64,000 nucleotides of DNA from DATEOR01 sp963766725 (GTDB taxonomy: Bacteria; Actinomycetota; Thermoleophilia; Gaiellales; Gaiellaceae). The position numbers were made by a program, and so were the translations under genes. The notes under the pieces were generated by a model. That model ran no database searches and was not told the origin of the DNA. It was given only the letters and a program-made list of their open reading frames with translations. The stretch spans positions 1 through 64,000 of the forward strand of contig CAVYBK010000010.1 in NCBI GenBank assembly GCA_963766725.1, given 5' to 3'. Positions 43,695 through 52,766 of the stretch are shown here, piece by piece (positions within the stretch are counted from its first letter, which is position 1; the number at the start of each line of letters is the position of its first letter).

Positions 43695-44630
43695 CTACCT
43701 CAGAGCCTGAAGGCCGTGCCGAAGTCTTCCGCCGCGGTTCCCAGCTTTGCTCTCGCCGCGGGTGAACGCCCGCCAGGTGAGGAAGCCGAGCGTGACGATG
43801 AGCAGGGTGATCACCATCATGATCGTGGCGATGGCGTTCACCGACGGGAGAGGGGCGGCCCTGGTCGCGCTGTAGATCCTGATCGGGACGGTGTCGGTGC
43901 CGCCGCCGCTCGAGAGCCACTGGCTGATGACGAAGTCGTCGGCGGAGATGGCGAACACGACGGCCGCGGCGGCGACGATCGCCGGAGTCAAGAGCGGCAG
44001 CAGGACTCGGGTCAGCGCCACGAATGGGGACGCCCCGAGATCGGCGGCGGCTTCCTCGTACTGGCGGCCGATCGAGAAGAGGCGTCCGCGGACGATGACG
44101 ACGACGAACGAGATCGAGAAGGTGATGTGGCCGAGAATCTGGGCGACCGTCCCCGTGTGGATGAAGGTGAAGAGCTCGCTGAAGACGAGGAGCAGCGAAA
44201 CGCCCATGACGATCTCCGGCGTCACGAGCGGGAAGAGCATGATGAAGTTCGACGCCCCAGACCCTCGTCCGTGCCAGCGGGCGAGGCCGAGCGCGAGGAG
44301 CACGCCGATCGGGACGGCGATGAGGACGTCCGCGCCCGCGAGCTTGAAGGTCTGCACGAGCGCGTGCCGGAGCGTCGGGTCGTGCCAGACGGAGTCGACC
44401 GGGTCGCCCCAGTACCAGCGGGTCGAGAACGAGTCCCACACCGTCCGCGAGCGCGTCGCGTTGAACGAGAACTGCACCGCGATCAGGACCGGGACGATCG
44501 ACCAGAGGATGTAGGCCCAGGTGATGAGGACGAGGAAGCGGGGCTTCCCCCACGGGTTCCGCAGCCACCCGCGCAGTCGCGCCGTCGTCGAGAAGCCCGC
44601 CGTAGGCCTCTGTTCGGCGACGGTCGTCAA
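43695..44630 (-). CDS. ABC transporter permease (PotC-like)
   Basis: A 311-residue membrane protein with six helices and the EAA motif RQYEEAAADLGASPFVALTRVLLPL. Features typical of PotC/YdcV permeases include PEIVMGVSLLLVFSEL and DDFVISQWL. It is the second permease of the importer; its start lies next to the end of the PotB-like gene (overlap of 4 bases). Confidence 0.9.
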   Translation of the reverse strand: MTTVAEQRPTAGFSTTARLRGWLRNPWGKPRFLVLITWAYILWSIVPVLIAVQFSFNATRSRTVWDSFSTRWYWGDPVDSVWHDPTLRHALVQTFKLAGADVLIAVPIGVLLALGLARWHGRGSGASNFIMLFPLVTPEIVMGVSLLLVFSELFTFIHTGTVAQILGHITFSISFVVVIVRGRLFSIGRQYEEAAADLGASPFVALTRVLLPLLTPAIVAAAAVVFAISADDFVISQWLSSGGGTDTVPIRIYSATRAAPLPSVNAIATIMMVITLLIVTLGFLTWRAFTRGESKAGNRGGRLRHGLQALR

Positions 44631-45530
44631 ACCGCTCCCACCGCCCCGACATCGCGCTGGGCGCGGTGGATGCTCCAGATGTAGTAGGCCATGAGGAAGG
44701 TGAGGAAGACGGCGAGGATGATCGTCAGCGCCGCTCCGAGCGTGGGCTGCGGGCCGCCGTGGAAGTAGAGGTCGATCTGGTTGCCGATCATCGACGTCTT
44801 CGGTGACATCGAGACGATGTTCGGGGTGTAGTAGTCGCCGAACATCGGCAGCGTGATGAGAACTGCGCCGCCGAGGATGCCCGTCTTCGAAAGCGGCAGG
44901 GTCACTGTTCGGAACGCCGACCAGGGGCTCGCGCCGAGGTCACGGGCCGCTTCGACGTGGCTACGCTCGATGCGGTCGAGCGAGGCGAAGAGCGGCAGGA
45001 TCAGGTACGGGATGTACCCGTAGACGAGGGCGAAAATGACCGTCGACGAGCTCCCGCCGAGCCAGTCGCGCGGCTGGCTGAGCACGTGGGTGAACATGAG
45101 GAAGCGGTTGATGTAGCCGTCGGCCTGCAGGAGGTTCACCCAGGCGAGCATCCGCATCATGTAGCTGATCCAGAGGGGCAGGATGATGAGGATCAGGATC
45201 AGGCCCTTCCAGCGGCCGGCATGCCGGGCCGTGTAGTAGGCCACCGGATAGCCGATGAGCAGGCAGAGCGCGAGCGAGAGCACGACGTAGACGATCGTCC
45301 GGATCCCGACGTCGAACCAGATGCCGCCCGGGCGCGAGCCTTTGCAGGGCCTCCTGGAGCCAGCCGACGTTCCATTCGAGCGGGTTCCAGATCGGGACCG
45401 GCTGGAAGAGGATCGGGTCGACCGTGCCGAGCGACACCGCGAGAACGGCGTAGAACGGCACGACGAAGAGGACGATCAGCCACAGGACGCCCGGAAGCGA
45501 GAGGCTGGGCCAGAGCCAGCGGCGATACAC
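44627..45530 (-). CDS. ABC transporter permease (PotB-like; frameshifted)
   Basis: A PotB-type permease of about 301 residues. Frame 1 starts MYRRWLWPSLSLPGVLWLIV and carries FVVPFYAVLAVSLGTVDPI. After APG the frame is lost near 45336. The next frame has GIWFDVGIRTIVYVVLSLAL, VAYYTARHAGRWKGLILIL and the EAA loop HVEAARDLGASPWSAFRTVTLPL. A single extra C explains the break. The two pieces together have the expected length, so an indel error is likely. Confidence 0.87.
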
Positions 45531-45537
45531 GGTGCTG

Positions 45538-46835
45538 CTAGCCGCCGCCTCCGGCCAGGAAGTCGGAGTATCCGTCCTCCCAGAGCTGCTGGCCCGTGGC
45601 GGTCAGGGTCATCTCCTGCGATGAGTCCGGCCCGAAGTCGTCCTTGGTGAGGACGCTGTTCGCGAGGTTCTCCGGCACGACGCCGTCCTTGACGAGCGAC
45701 TCGGGGTCGATCTCGTTGAGGGGCGGTTGGTAGCCGTTGAAGTTGACGAAGTTCGAGTAGGCGACGCCGTTGTCGAGCAGGTAGTTGAGGAAGAGGTGCG
45801 AGAGCACCGGCTTCTTCGTCGTCGCGCAGATGGAGAAGCAGTCGTTCTGGACCGGCACCTTGCCCTTGTCGGCCTTCCAGTACGCGAGCGCCGTGGCGGG
45901 CGTACCCTTCGGCAGGTAGTAGATGTAGCCGGCGATCATGTCGCCCGACCAGGCCTGGTTCAGCCAGCTCGTGCCTTCGGGGACCGACTGGTACTGGATG
46001 TCGCCGACCTTGATGTTGCAGATGTCGTAGAGCTCCTTCAGGTCCGCGACGGCCTGGTCGATCAGCGCCGGGTCCTCGGTGTTGATGTCGAGGTGACCCT
46101 TGCGGAGGAGCGCCATGGCGATCGTCTCGCGCGGCTCACTGAGCAGCGCGGTCTTGCCCTTGTACGCCTCCGCCTGCCAGAAGATGTCCCACGGCTGCTC
46201 CATCGAGGGGATGTCCTCGGTGACGTGGTCGGTCCGCCACGCGATGCCCGTCGCGTAGAGCGTGTACGGCACGGTGTAGTGCGAGCCACCGTCGTAGAAG
46301 GGGTCGACGAGCTCCGGCCAGATGTTCTTCTGCAGGTTCGGGATGTAGTCGAGGTTGAGCGGCTTGATCAGCTTGCCGGCGACCGCCGATGGTCGAGGTT
46401 GTCGGGCGTCATCTCCATGACGTCCGGCTGCACGGCGCCGGAGGCGAGGCGCTTGATTCCGGACGTGATGTTGTCGAAGGCGGTGTACTGGACGTCGACC
46501 CCGTACTTCTCGCCGAACTCCTTGAGGAGCTTCTTGTAGAGGTAGTCCGGATAGTTGAAGACCGTGAAGGTGCCGCCCGTCTCGGGCTCGAGCCCCGACT
46601 CGATCGGGTCCTCCCAGAGCGGGAGCGTGACGCGCTTGTCGGGCCGCGCGAGCGGAAGCCCGCCCGGGCCGAGGAGCTCGCCGGTCGTGCTCGTCTCCTG
46701 GGCAACGGTCGTCGAGCTCGAGCATGCGGCGAGGAGGCTCCCCGCTCCCGATATCGCGAAGCCGGTTCCGGCGGCGCGCGCGAGGAAGTCGCGCCTGCTC
46801 AGGTAGCCGGGCCGTTCCTTCGGGTGGTGCGTCAT
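45538..46835 (-). CDS. extracellular polyamine-type solute-binding lipoprotein (PotD-like; frameshifted)
   Basis: A Tat lipoprotein of about 430 residues: SRRDFLARAAGTGFAISGAG with lipobox LLAAC. The mature protein starts TFTVFNYPDYLYKKLLKEFG, VQYTAFDNITSGIKRLASG. In the next frame it continues LDYIPNLQKNIWPELVDPFY, HYTVPYTLYATGIAWR, and a late ATTKKPVLSHLFLNYLLDNG, all typical of PotD-like proteins. The frame changes near 46388. It binds the imported cation or amine and delivers it to the permeases. Confidence 0.87.
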
Positions 46836-46920
46836 CGAGTCCCCTCCTGAGTTCGGTGGCCGCGGGGGTGGCGCACTGTCTCACGGGAAGTGTGCGCCTT
46901 TCAAGTGAGACGCGCGCCGA

Positions 46921-48021
46921 TCAGCTGAGATAGCTGTAGATCAGGCGCTGGAAATGCTGGATCAGGTGCTCGCTCGTCGGCAGGAGCCGGCCGTGCTCGA
47001 CCATGCCCGACTCGAGGCCGGCGTGCACCGACTCGACGAGGCTGTTGTCCTCGGCTCCCACCTGCTCGTTGAAGGCGATCATCTCCTCGACCGTCTTCTG
47101 CGGCACGTCCTCCGAGAAGAAGTAGTCGTACGTGCCGAGCGTGCGCCGCTCGTCGATCGGGAACCAGGCGCCGGCGTTCATGTTCGGCGGGCCCGGGATG
47201 ATGTCGACGGTGAAGTTCGGGAAGACGAAGACCGACGTGCTGCGATCGATCTCGCCGGTCGCGTCGTAGGGCGCGGCCTTCTTGCCTTCGAGCACGGAGC
47301 TGCGCACCGGGCCTTTCTGGGTCGAGACGTAGCCGGAGGAGGCGAGCGCGTACTCGTCCGGGTCGACATTGATCACGGACGAGAAGCCGGGATGCGCGAC
47401 CGGGCAGTGGTAGCACTCGAGGTAGTTCTCGACCGCGATCTTCCAGTTGGCCTCGATGACGTACTCGCCGCGGTGGTGGAACTTGAGGCTGTCCAGGTCG
47501 ATGCCCGTCTCGGCGACCGTCTCGGGCAGGACGCCGAGCGTCTCTTCGAGCGAATCCGCCTCGAGGTCGACGTTCACGAAGATGAACGGCCCCCATGTGC
47601 CCACCTGGACGGGGAAGAGCGAGTAGTTGTCGGCGTCGAACCCGGGCTCGCGCTCGGAGCGCGGCGCCTTGAGGAGGCAGCCGTCGAGCCCGTACGTCCA
47701 GGCGTGGTAGGGGCACTGCAGCGTCTCGCGGTGCCCGGAGCCCTGCATGACGACGTGGCCGCGATGGCGGCAGACGTTGACGAAGCCCTTGAGCTCGCCC
47801 TCCTTGTCCCGGACGAGGACGACCGGGATGGTCCCGGCCTTGGTTGCGAAGTAGTCGCCGGGCTCGCTCACCTCGGCCGTCACACAGGCGTACTGCCACG
47901 TGTGCTTGAAGATCCGCTCCCGCTCGAGCGCGAGGATGGCGCTGTCCGAATACCAGCCCGCGGGCAGCGTGTAGCCGGCCTCCAGTCGCTCGCGGATCTC
48001 GCTGAACATCCCTCTCAGCAT
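46921..48021 (-). CDS. Rieske non-heme iron oxygenase alpha subunit
   Basis: A 366-residue enzyme using a [2Fe-2S] Rieske cluster and a mononuclear iron to hydroxylate a substrate. The Rieske motif is VCRHRGHVVMQG...LQCPYHAWTYG (CxH...CxxH). The iron site NYLECYHCPVAHPGFSSVI contains the 2-His segment and supporting Glu. The arrangement resembles CntA/GbcA-like oxygenases that demethylate quaternary amines such as betaines, and choline-monooxygenase-like proteins. ATG 48009 is an alternative start. It is near a PotABCD importer and a cupin protein, consistent with uptake and oxidation of an amine (inference). Confidence 0.88.
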   Translation of the reverse strand: MLRGMFSEIRERLEAGYTLPAGWYSDSAILALERERIFKHTWQYACVTAEVSEPGDYFATKAGTIPVVLVRDKEGELKGFVNVCRHRGHVVMQGSGHRETLQCPYHAWTYGLDGCLLKAPRSEREPGFDADNYSLFPVQVGTWGPFIFVNVDLEADSLEETLGVLPETVAETGIDLDSLKFHHRGEYVIEANWKIAVENYLECYHCPVAHPGFSSVINVDPDEYALASSGYVSTQKGPVRSSVLEGKKAAPYDATGEIDRSTSVFVFPNFTVDIIPGPPNMNAGAWFPIDERRTLGTYDYFFSEDVPQKTVEEMIAFNEQVGAEDNSLVESVHAGLESGMVEHGRLLPTSEHLIQHFQRLIYSYLS

Positions 48022-48040
48022 AACCCGCCGCCCTGGCGGC

Positions 48041-48469
48041 TCAGGTTTCCAGCGGTTCCCAGTCGGGCTCGAACGGCTTGCCCGCCACGCCGCCGATCAT
48101 GAGGACGAGCGTCGGCGTCTCCAGCGCGGTTCCGGCTCTTTGCACGTCGGGCTCGAGGAAGAGCAGCTCCCCGGCGCCGAGCTCGACCTCCTCGCCGTTG
48201 CAGGTGAAGCGGACGCGTCCCTGGACGACCGCGTAGAGCTCCTGCTGACCGCCGAAGGTGACCTCCTCGTGCGGGACGACGACCTCCTCGCCGGCGTCCC
48301 CATGGCACGCGTTCACCCCGAAGGCCTCGATGCCGAAGTGCTCGCGCACCGAGTGCCAGCGGGCCCCGTAGCCCGCGTCGTCGGTCCACTCCTGCCAGTA
48401 GTCGGGGCCGCCGGCGAGCCCGGCCGGAGGGATCTCCGCGATCCGCGCGGTCCGCCAGCGCTCAGTCAA
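48041..48469 (-). CDS. cupin-domain protein
   Basis: A small protein of 142 residues with a single cupin barrel. Metal-binding motif is EVVVPHEEVTFGGQQELYAVV, then VQGRVRFTCNGEEVEL and LLFLEPDVQRAG. TTG start at 48469. Overlap of 8 bases with the end of the acyl-CoA dehydrogenase gene and position before the Rieske gene suggest an operon. It may sense or bind a small metabolite, or be a minor isomerase or oxygenase. Confidence 0.75.
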   Translation of the reverse strand: MTERWRTARIAEIPPAGLAGGPDYWQEWTDDAGYGARWHSVREHFGIEAFGVNACHGDAGEEVVVPHEEVTFGGQQELYAVVQGRVRFTCNGEEVELGAGELLFLEPDVQRAGTALETPTLVLMIGGVAGKPFEPDWEPLET

Positions 48470-49622
48470 CGTAAGGCTCCACGCCGCGTTTCAGGAGGCC
48501 GCGGGCGAGGATGAGGCGCTGGATCTCGCTCGTCCCCTCCCAGATCCGGTCGACGCGGACCTCGCGCCAGAAGCGGGCGACCGGGTTCTCGGTCATGTAG
48601 CCGCGGCCGCCGAGGATCTGGAGCGAGCGGTCGACGATGCGCCCGGCCGCCTCGGAGGCGAAGAGCTTCGCCGCGGCCACCTTCCCGTGGACGACCTTGC
48701 GGTCCTCGTAGGCGTCGAACGCGTGGGCCGCGTGGTAGGTGAGGAGCCGCGCGGCCAGGAGGTCGGCGAGGGAGTCGGCGAGCTGGAAGGAGACCCCCTC
48801 GTGCTCGGCGATCGGCTTCCCGAAGGCGACGCGCTCGAGCGCCCAGTCGCGCGCGATGCCGAGCGCGCGCTCCGAGGCCCCGCAGCAGCGCGCCGCGATG
48901 AACAGGCGCTCGACGAGGAACCACTCCTTCGCACCCTCGTTGCCGCCCGCGGGCACCCGGTTCTCGTCCGGCACGCGGCAATCGCGGAGGACGACCTCGG
49001 GATGGTGGTCCAGGTAGGGGTCGTGCAGGAAGCCCGGGACGCGCGTGAGCTCGAGGCCGGGAGTGCCGGGCTCGACGATGAAGAGCGTCTGCTCGCCGTC
49101 GACGACCGCGAGGACGATGTAGAAGCCGGGGTCGCCCTCGCTCGTCACGAACCACTTCTCGCCGTTCAGCACCCACTCGTCTCCGTCGCGCACGGCCGTC
49201 GCGGCGACGGCGCTCACGTCGGAGCCGGCGCCGGGCTCGGTGACCGCCCAGGCCTCGCGGTACTCGCCGCGCAGGATCGGGACGACCCAGCGGTCGCGCT
49301 GCTCGGGCGTGAGGATCTCCCAGAGCTCGGCCGGGCCGCGGTCGACCACGGCGAAGCCGAGACCGTTCGTCGCCTTGCCGGATTCCTCCTCGAGCGCCAC
49401 CTGGCCGAGCATGCTGAGGCCGGCGCCTCCGGCCTCCTCGGGCATGTTCAGCATCGAGAAGCCGGCGGCGCGCGCCTTCTTGCGCACCTCGTCGACGGCG
49501 GTGAAGTCGATCTCGCCCGCGGCGGCGATCTTCTCCTCCAGCGGGAAGACCTCGTCGGCGACGAAGCGGCCGACGCGCTCCTTCAGCTCGGCGATGTCGG
49601 GGGGAAGCTCGGGGACGACCAT
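48462..49622 (-). CDS. acyl-CoA dehydrogenase family protein
   Basis: A 386-residue flavoprotein starting MVVPELPPDIAELKERVGRF. It has NMPEEAGGAGLSMLGQVALEEE, AWAVTEPGAGSDVSAVAATAV, KWFVTSEGDPGFYIVLAVVD, ASERALGIARDWALERVAFG and the terminal VDRIWEGTSEIQRLILARGLLKRG. The Glu in the last segment matches the catalytic base area of many ACADs. Start ATG 49622. It is divergent from the nitrilase-like gene. Confidence 0.9.
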   Translation of the reverse strand: MVVPELPPDIAELKERVGRFVADEVFPLEEKIAAAGEIDFTAVDEVRKKARAAGFSMLNMPEEAGGAGLSMLGQVALEEESGKATNGLGFAVVDRGPAELWEILTPEQRDRWVVPILRGEYREAWAVTEPGAGSDVSAVAATAVRDGDEWVLNGEKWFVTSEGDPGFYIVLAVVDGEQTLFIVEPGTPGLELTRVPGFLHDPYLDHHPEVVLRDCRVPDENRVPAGGNEGAKEWFLVERLFIAARCCGASERALGIARDWALERVAFGKPIAEHEGVSFQLADSLADLLAARLLTYHAAHAFDAYEDRKVVHGKVAAAKLFASEAAGRIVDRSLQILGGRGYMTENPVARFWREVRVDRIWEGTSEIQRLILARGLLKRGVEPYVD

Positions 49623-49670
49623 GGTGCGTGATCTTGACGTGTCGGAGGGGGTCGGGGTAAACCAGGGTCG

Positions 49671-50576
49671 GTGACGAGCGTCCGAATCGCGTGTGCGCAG
49701 ATCGCTCCGGCGGTGGGCGACGCCGAGGGGAACCGGCGGCGTGCGCGCGAGGCTCTGAGGGAGGCGATCGGCGCGGGAGCGCAGGATCGTCCTCCTGCCC
49801 GAGCTCGTCACGTCCGGCTATGTCTTCGAGTCGGCGGAGGAGGCGCGAGCGCTGGCCCAGCCCGTGGACGGCCCGGCGCTTTCGGACTGGGCGGAGGAGG
49901 CGGCGCGCGCCGAAGCGGTGGTCGTCGGCGGCTTCGCGGAGCTCGGCGCGGACGGCGCCGTCTACAACTCCGCCGCGGTCGTTCGGGCCTGCCGGGCTGC
50001 TCGCCGTCTACCGGAAGACGCACCTCTGGGACCGCGAGAAGCTCTGCTTCGAGCCGGGCGCGCGAGCCGGCGCCCGTCGTCGAGACGCCGTTCGGCCGGA
50101 TCGGCGTGGCGGTCTGCTACGACCTCTACTTCCCGGAGCTCACGCGCGGGCTCGCGCTCGCCGGCGCCGACCTGATCGCCGTCCCGGCGAACCTCCCGCT
50201 CTTCCCGCGCCCGGAGGGCGAGCGGCCGGTGGAGATCGCGCTCGCCCAGGCGACGGCGCACGTGAGCAAGGTCTGGGTCGCGGTCTGCGACCGCACGGGA
50301 CCGGAGCGCGGCGTCGAGTGGACGGGTGCGAGCTGCATCGTCGACCCGGACGGCTGGCTCGCCGCCGGCCCCGTGGACGGCTACGGCGAAGGGATTCTCT
50401 ACGCGGACTGCGACCTCGCTGTGGCGCGGGAGAAGGCGTGGGGCGAGCGGAACGACGTGCGCGGAGACCTGCGTCCCGAGCTCTACTCGACCGCTCGGCC
50501 TGCGAGCGACCCCTCGAGAATCGCCTCCTCGAGCGAGCGCGGCGAGAGCCGGTCTCCCGCCTCCAGCGCTCCCTGA
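49671..50576 (+). CDS. carbon-nitrogen hydrolase / nitrilase-like (three frame breaks)
   Basis: Nitrilase-superfamily hydrolase reconstructed from three frames. It has RIACAQIAPAVGDAEGNRRR, then LLPELVTSGYVFESAEEARA (catalytic Glu), VYRKTHLWDREKLCFEPG (Lys), and VAVCYDLYFPELTRGLALAG (nucleophilic Cys). Late segments are AHVSKVWVAVCDRTGPERG and EKAWGERNDVRGDLRPELYS. Breaks occur near 49783, 49990 and 50070, so at least three base changes are needed to restore it, more than any other gene here. That could mean a true pseudogene, but all catalytic residues are intact. Its 3' end runs over the convergent flavin enzyme's end by about 94 bases. Confidence 0.75.
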   Translation: MTSVRIACAQIAPAVGDAEGNRRRAREALREAIGAGAQDRPPARARHVRLCLRVGGGGASAGPARGRPGAFGLGGGGGARRSGGRRRLRGARRGRRRLQLRRGRSGLPGCSPSTGRRTSGTARSSASSRAREPAPVVETPFGRIGVAVCYDLYFPELTRGLALAGADLIAVPANLPLFPRPEGERPVEIALAQATAHVSKVWVAVCDRTGPERGVEWTGASCIVDPDGWLAAGPVDGYGEGILYADCDLAVAREKAWGERNDVRGDLRPELYSTARPASDPSRIASSSERGESRSPASSAP

Positions 50577-52338
50577 ACCTCGAGGTCGCGCACGGGCACG
50601 CGCCCGAGTGCCAGCACGAGCGCGTCTGCCTCCATGACCGCCTCGAGCTCGGGGGCGAAGATGTTCGTGAAGCGGGCGCGGCCGCCGTCCCACGCAGCGA
50701 GCTCGAGGTGGTGCCAGACCTCGATTCCGGCCCGGTAGAGGCGCGCGGCATAGAGGTTGCGCTGGTAGGCGTGCAGGGTCTCGCCGAAGGCGGCCGATCC
50801 GACGGCGAGCGCGACCTCGTAGCCGCTCGCCGCCAGGAGCTCGGACGCGTCGAGCCCCGAGGCGTCTCCGCCCCAGTCGGCGACCACGACCCGTCTCCCG
50901 TCGGGACGGCTGCCGCGCAGAACGTCCCACGCGGTCGAGAATCCCTCCGAGAGGGGAAGGTCGGGGACGTACGGCCGGGCGCCGGTGGCCAGGATGACGG
51001 CGTCGGCATCCGGCGGCTCCTCCACGTGCTCGCCGAGGCGCACGTCGACGCCTTCGAGCAGACGTTCGTAGTTCCGTAGGAGAGACGTCGCCAGCTCGGC
51101 GTGGCCGGGAGCGGCGCCGGCGAGCTCGACCTGTCCGCCCAGGCGGATCCTCGACTCGTAGAGGACGACGTCGTGGCCTGCCGCATGCGCCTCCGCCGCG
51201 GCCGCCATCCCGGCGGGACCACCGCCCACGACGGCGACTCGCTGCCGCCTCGCGGCGCGAACCGGCGTCCACGCCAGCTCGCGTCCGGTCCGTGGGTTCT
51301 GAGCGCACGCGATCGGGATCGCTGCGTGGTAGTGCGCGATGCAGGTGTTGCAGCCGATGCAGCGGAGGACGTCGTCCGGCGTCGCCCGTCGCGAGCCTTG
51401 CGCGGCAGGTCGGGGTCGGTGATGAGCGCACGCGTCATCCCGACTGCGTCGGCGACCCCGTCCGCGATGAGCCGGTCGGCCGCAGCGGGGTCGACGATGC
51501 GCGAGGTCGCGATCAGAGGAGGCCCGACCCGGAACGGCGCCGCGAACCCGGCGATGGCGCTCTCCTCGACCGGCGGCGGCGGGACGATTCCCGTCGAGCC
51601 GCGATAGGTGGACGAGTCGCCGAGGGCGATCGAGAGGTAGTCCACGAGGCCGGCGAGCTCGGGTGCGACGGCCACGGCGGCCTCGGAGTCGGCCGAGAGC
51701 CGGACGCCGAGCGCGAGCTCCGGTGCCGCGTTCCGCACGGCCTCCACGACGGCGACGAGCAGCTGCGGCCCCGCCGCCCACTCGTCCTCGCGGAGGTTGA
51801 GGCCAGGCGTGAAGAACTGCGCGAAGAGGTAGCCGTGCGCGGCCGAGAGCTCGATCCCGTCGAGCCCACCCTCGGCGGCCAGCTCGGCCGAGCGGGCGTA
51901 CCCGGCGACGATCTCGTCGATCTCGGCCGAGGTGAGCGCCCGGGGCTCGACGTGGAAGCGCTGGCTCGGGACCGCCGACGGCGCGACTGCTGCCGGCCTG
52001 GGCGGCGAGGCGATCAGCTCGCGGCCGCCGTGGAAGAGCTGGACGAAGAGACGCGTCCCGTGCGGGCGGACGGCCGCGGCCACGCGGCGGTAGCCGGCGA
52101 CGATCTCGGGCTGGTAGCCGGCAAGGGTGTGGGCGGTCAGCCGTCCCGACTCGTGGACGGCGGTCGCCTCGAGGACGATCATCCCCGTCCCGCCTGCCGC
52201 GCGCGCCTCGTGGTAGGCGACGAACTCGTCCGTCGGCAGGTGATCGTGGACGAGCGTGGTCTGGTGCGCGGTCGAGACGATCCGGTTCGGCAGCTCGACA
52301 GGACCGAGCCGCAGTGGGCTCAGGAGATGGTCAAGCAC
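50483..52338 (-). CDS. NADH:flavin oxidoreductase with Fe-S centre (2,4-dienoyl-CoA reductase FadH-like; frameshifted)
   Basis: A FadH-like enzyme of about 618 residues. An OYE-type TIM barrel begins LLSPLRLGPVELPNRIVSTAH, with FVQLFHGGRE, GLDGIELSAAHGYLFAQF and ADAVGMTRALI. After a break near 51386 it continues DVLRCIGCNTCIAHYHAAIP ending PIAC (4Fe-4S cysteines), then a NAD(P)/FAD domain VAVVGGGPAGMAAAAEAHAAG and ILATGARP. One missing base explains the shift. It probably reduces a 2,4-dienoyl-CoA or a related enone. GTG start at 52338 overlaps the thioesterase end. Confidence 0.85.
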
Positions 52339-52729
52339 CGCCGAGCTCGCGCTCGAGGGCGGCCCGCTCCGCGTCGCTGAGCGGACGGGAGCGGCCTGTC
52401 TCGGTGTCGCGCGCCACGAGGACGGCCTCCGCCTCGGCGGCGAGCTCGCCGCCGACCGTGACGATCTCCTCCCGTGTCGTCACGCTCGACGTGCCGATCC
52501 GCGTCAGCCAGAGCCGCGCCACGATCGCGTCGTCGTCCTGCGTCAGCTCGCGCCGGAAGTCGATCGCCACGCGCGCCGTCACATAGCCCCAGGCGTCGCC
52601 GGAGTCTCCGAGCGCCCGCTCGAGCCACTCGTCCCGCACCTCTTCGAGGTAGGTGAGGTAGACCGCGTTGTTCACGTGGCCGTAGGCGTCCTGGTCGCGC
52701 CAGCGGATCTCGATCTGCTTCTCGTGCAC
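52331..52729 (-). CDS. acyl-CoA thioesterase (hotdog fold)
   Basis: A 132-residue 4HBT-type thioesterase. The catalytic Asp lies in RWRDQDAYGHVNNAVYLTYLEEVRDEW, here cited as DQDAYGHVNNAVYL. The rest is beta-rich with the usual REEIVTVGGELAAEAEAVLVA. It cleaves an acyl-CoA to release CoA, possibly controlling CoA level in the pathway. It overlaps the start of the FadH-like gene by 8 bases and is divergent from the acyl-CoA synthetase at 52767. Confidence 0.88.
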   Translation of the reverse strand: MHEKQIEIRWRDQDAYGHVNNAVYLTYLEEVRDEWLERALGDSGDAWGYVTARVAIDFRRELTQDDDAIVARLWLTRIGTSSVTTREEIVTVGGELAAEAEAVLVARDTETGRSRPLSDAERAALERELGGA

Positions 52730-52766
52730 GTTGCCTCCCGAGTGGAGAGGATGGTATGAGCGCGCG

